This document shows positions 4,745-5,325 of a stretch of DNA of 5,325 nucleotides, in pieces. Numbering within the stretch: position 1 is the first letter of the stretch; every line of letters begins with the position of its first letter. A program made the position numbers and the translations under genes. The DNA comes from Acidobacteriota bacterium. GTDB taxonomy: Bacteria > Acidobacteriota > Terriglobia > Terriglobales > Acidobacteriaceae. A model generated the notes under the pieces. The model worked only from the letters and a program-made list of their open reading frames with translations. It was not told the DNA's origin and ran no database searches. Where the stretch lies: contig QHZV01000002.1 of assembly GCA_003224785.1 (NCBI GenBank), positions 1-5,325 of the forward strand, given 5' to 3'.

Positions 4745-4754
4745 AAAACGTTTT
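4745..4754. promoter_or_regulatory. LacI-operator-like palindrome AAAACGTTTT
   Basis: A perfect 10-bp palindrome with the central CG typical of many LacI/GalR-family operators ends 3 bp before the -35 box of the candidate receptor promoter. The family consensus is usually longer (about 14-20 bp), and symmetry here stops at 10 bp, so it is only a candidate. Confidence 0.3.
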
Positions 4755-4757
4755 AGG

Positions 4758-4787
4758 TTGACAGTTTTTATTCCTGAGAACTACAAA
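4758..4787 (+). promoter_or_regulatory. Candidate sigma70-type promoter of the Oar-like receptor gene
   Basis: A perfect -35 box TTGACA (4758-4763) is followed 18 bp later by TACAAA (4782-4787), which matches four of six -10 positions. Transcription would start near 4794 and leave a leader of about 75 nt before the GTG at 4869. Confidence 0.4.
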
Positions 4788-4857
4788 CGCGAATGTAGGC
4801 CTCAGCTGTGTCGCTTGCCCCAAGCTTCTTCCCGCGGGCACCGTAAGGCCACATTCC

Positions 4858-4862
4858 GGAGG
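4858..4862 (+). promoter_or_regulatory. Shine-Dalgarno deciding the GTG start of the Oar-like receptor
   Basis: GGAGG lies 6 nt before GTG 4869-4871. No ATG in this frame precedes the signal peptide, so this site supports the GTG start. Confidence 0.8.
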
Positions 4863-4868
4863 TTGACT

Positions 4869-5325
4869 GTGAGTCGATTCTTTGTATTCCCCATTTTTTT
4901 TCAGCGTTCAAATTGTGTATTCCGGTCTGTTCTGGTCCTCTCAGCTCTATTCGTCTTCAGCTCGCTCCATGTGTTCGCCCAGGAAGCGACCATCGTAGGC
5001 ACAGTGACCGACCCGTCCGGGGCTGCAGTGCCTAACGTAAACATTACCGTCACCAATACTGAGACCGGCCAAGTTAACCATTTCACCAGCAGCGGCGTTG
5101 GCCAGTACGTCGCCCCCGGTTTGACCATCGGCCGCTATACAGTGAAGGCCGAAGGACCAAACTTCAAAGCGGCTGAGCAAAGAGACATCGTGCTCGGCGT
5201 CGGTGATCGCAGGCGTTTGGATTTTCGACTTGAAGTCGGAACCACCCAGCAGAGCGTGACCGTAGAGGCGACCGCTGCGGCGGTTCAGTCAGACTCTGGC
5301 GAACAGAGTTTCCTGATTAATGGCC
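4869..5325 (+). CDS. Oar-like TonB-dependent receptor with carboxypeptidase-regulatory-like N-terminal domain (3' end outside window)
   Basis: The frame starts with GTG 4869 behind a well-placed GGAGG and stays open to the window end (152 residues seen). Residues 1-37 form a signal peptide with a hydrophobic core VLVLSALFVFSSLHVFA (21-37) after an unusually long n-region, cleaved probably before Q38. Residues 40-122 form a CarboxypepD_reg-like beta-sandwich: ATIVGTVTDPSGAAVPNVNI, then VTNTETGQ, GVGQYVAPGLTIGRYTVKAEG and FKAAEQRDIVLGVGDRRRLDFRLEVG. SVTVEATAAAVQSDSGEQ (129-146) leads towards the plug domain. This layout is typical of the very large (about 1000-1200 residue) Oar/SusC-like receptors abundant in Acidobacteriota, thought to import oligosaccharides or other large ligands or act in surface adhesion. 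The substrate is unknown. The barrel is outside the window. The promoter and LacI-like palindrome upstream suggest possible control by the LacI-type regulator, which is inference. Confidence 0.88.
   Translation, partial: MSRFFVFPIFFQRSNCVFRSVLVLSALFVFSSLHVFAQEATIVGTVTDPSGAAVPNVNITVTNTETGQVNHFTSSGVGQYVAPGLTIGRYTVKAEGPNFKAAEQRDIVLGVGDRRRLDFRLEVGTTQQSVTVEATAAAVQSDSGEQSFLING

Larger units (their letters stand above)
4497..4868. other. Long leader region before the Oar-like receptor; no convincing gene
   Basis: About 370 bp without a supported gene. It is visibly richer in A+T than the flanking genes. A minus-strand open frame (4584-4841) exists but starts with GTG, lacks a Shine-Dalgarno and has no recognisable domain, so it is not called. 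The region holds a weak hairpin near 4650-4700 (CGTGG/CCACG), the palindrome AAAACGTTTT (4745-4754), a candidate promoter (4758-4787) and the receptor ribosome-binding site (4858-4862). Confidence 0.5.

Noticed and set aside
4584..4841. Minus-strand 85-codon open frame in the leader of the Oar-like receptor
   Set aside because: GTG start without a Shine-Dalgarno, no domain or hydrophobic pattern, and it overlaps the candidate receptor promoter and palindrome. More likely chance.
4901..5180. Minus-strand open frames opposite the Oar-like receptor start
   Set aside because: Antisense shadows of a clear CarboxypepD_reg coding region with signal peptide.

Overview
The window looks like a piece of a chromosome from an Acidobacteriota bacterium, probably of the Terriglobia type. 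This placement rests mainly on the partial gene at the right end. It encodes a secreted protein whose mature end is a carboxypeptidase-regulatory-like beta-sandwich (VGTVTDPSGAAVPNVNITV), the hallmark of the large Oar-like TonB-dependent receptors that are expanded in this phylum. The moderate GC content, the roomy intergenic spaces and the acidobacterial-style secreted hypothetical protein fit as well. The placement is inference; no rRNA or other marker gene is present.

Layout, left to right. (1) 1-543 (+): C-terminal end of a TonB-dependent outer-membrane receptor. (2) 544-648: convergent gap with copy A of a hairpin repeat. (3) 649-1056 (-): stand-alone response-regulator receiver protein. 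(4) 1131-2219 (-): LacI-family transcription regulator, with a good sigma70-type promoter at 2253-2280. (5) 2281-2511: gap with stacked hairpins and a T-run, a candidate structured RNA and terminator on the minus strand. (6) 2512-3066 (-): membrane-anchored PrxQ/BCP-type peroxiredoxin. (7) 3067-3161: copy B of the hairpin repeat. (8) 3162-3620 (-): VOC-superfamily (PhnB/glyoxalase-like) protein. (9) 3621-3864: divergent regulatory gap with a 15-bp tandem repeat. (10) 3865-4449 (+): secreted, charged, repeat-containing protein of unknown function, followed by a strong intrinsic terminator. (11) 4450-4868: long leader region with a candidate promoter and a LacI-operator-like palindrome. (12) 4869-5325 (+): start of an Oar-like TonB-dependent receptor, running off the window and beginning with GTG.

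How the genes may work together. The VOC protein and the peroxiredoxin lie in the same direction 95 bp apart and could be one stress or detoxification transcript. The LacI regulator and the receiver protein lie in the same direction 74 bp apart and could be co-transcribed. A LacI regulator between two TonB-dependent receptors suggests nutrient-responsive (carbohydrate?) uptake control, but only one operator-like site supports this.

I do not see a clear undescribed multi-gene system. The best leads are the two copies of an imperfect palindromic repeat with outer arms TTAAACGAAG/CTTCGTTTAA, the structured region between the peroxiredoxin and lacI-type genes, and the secreted protein with an internal duplication that differs only at synonymous sites.
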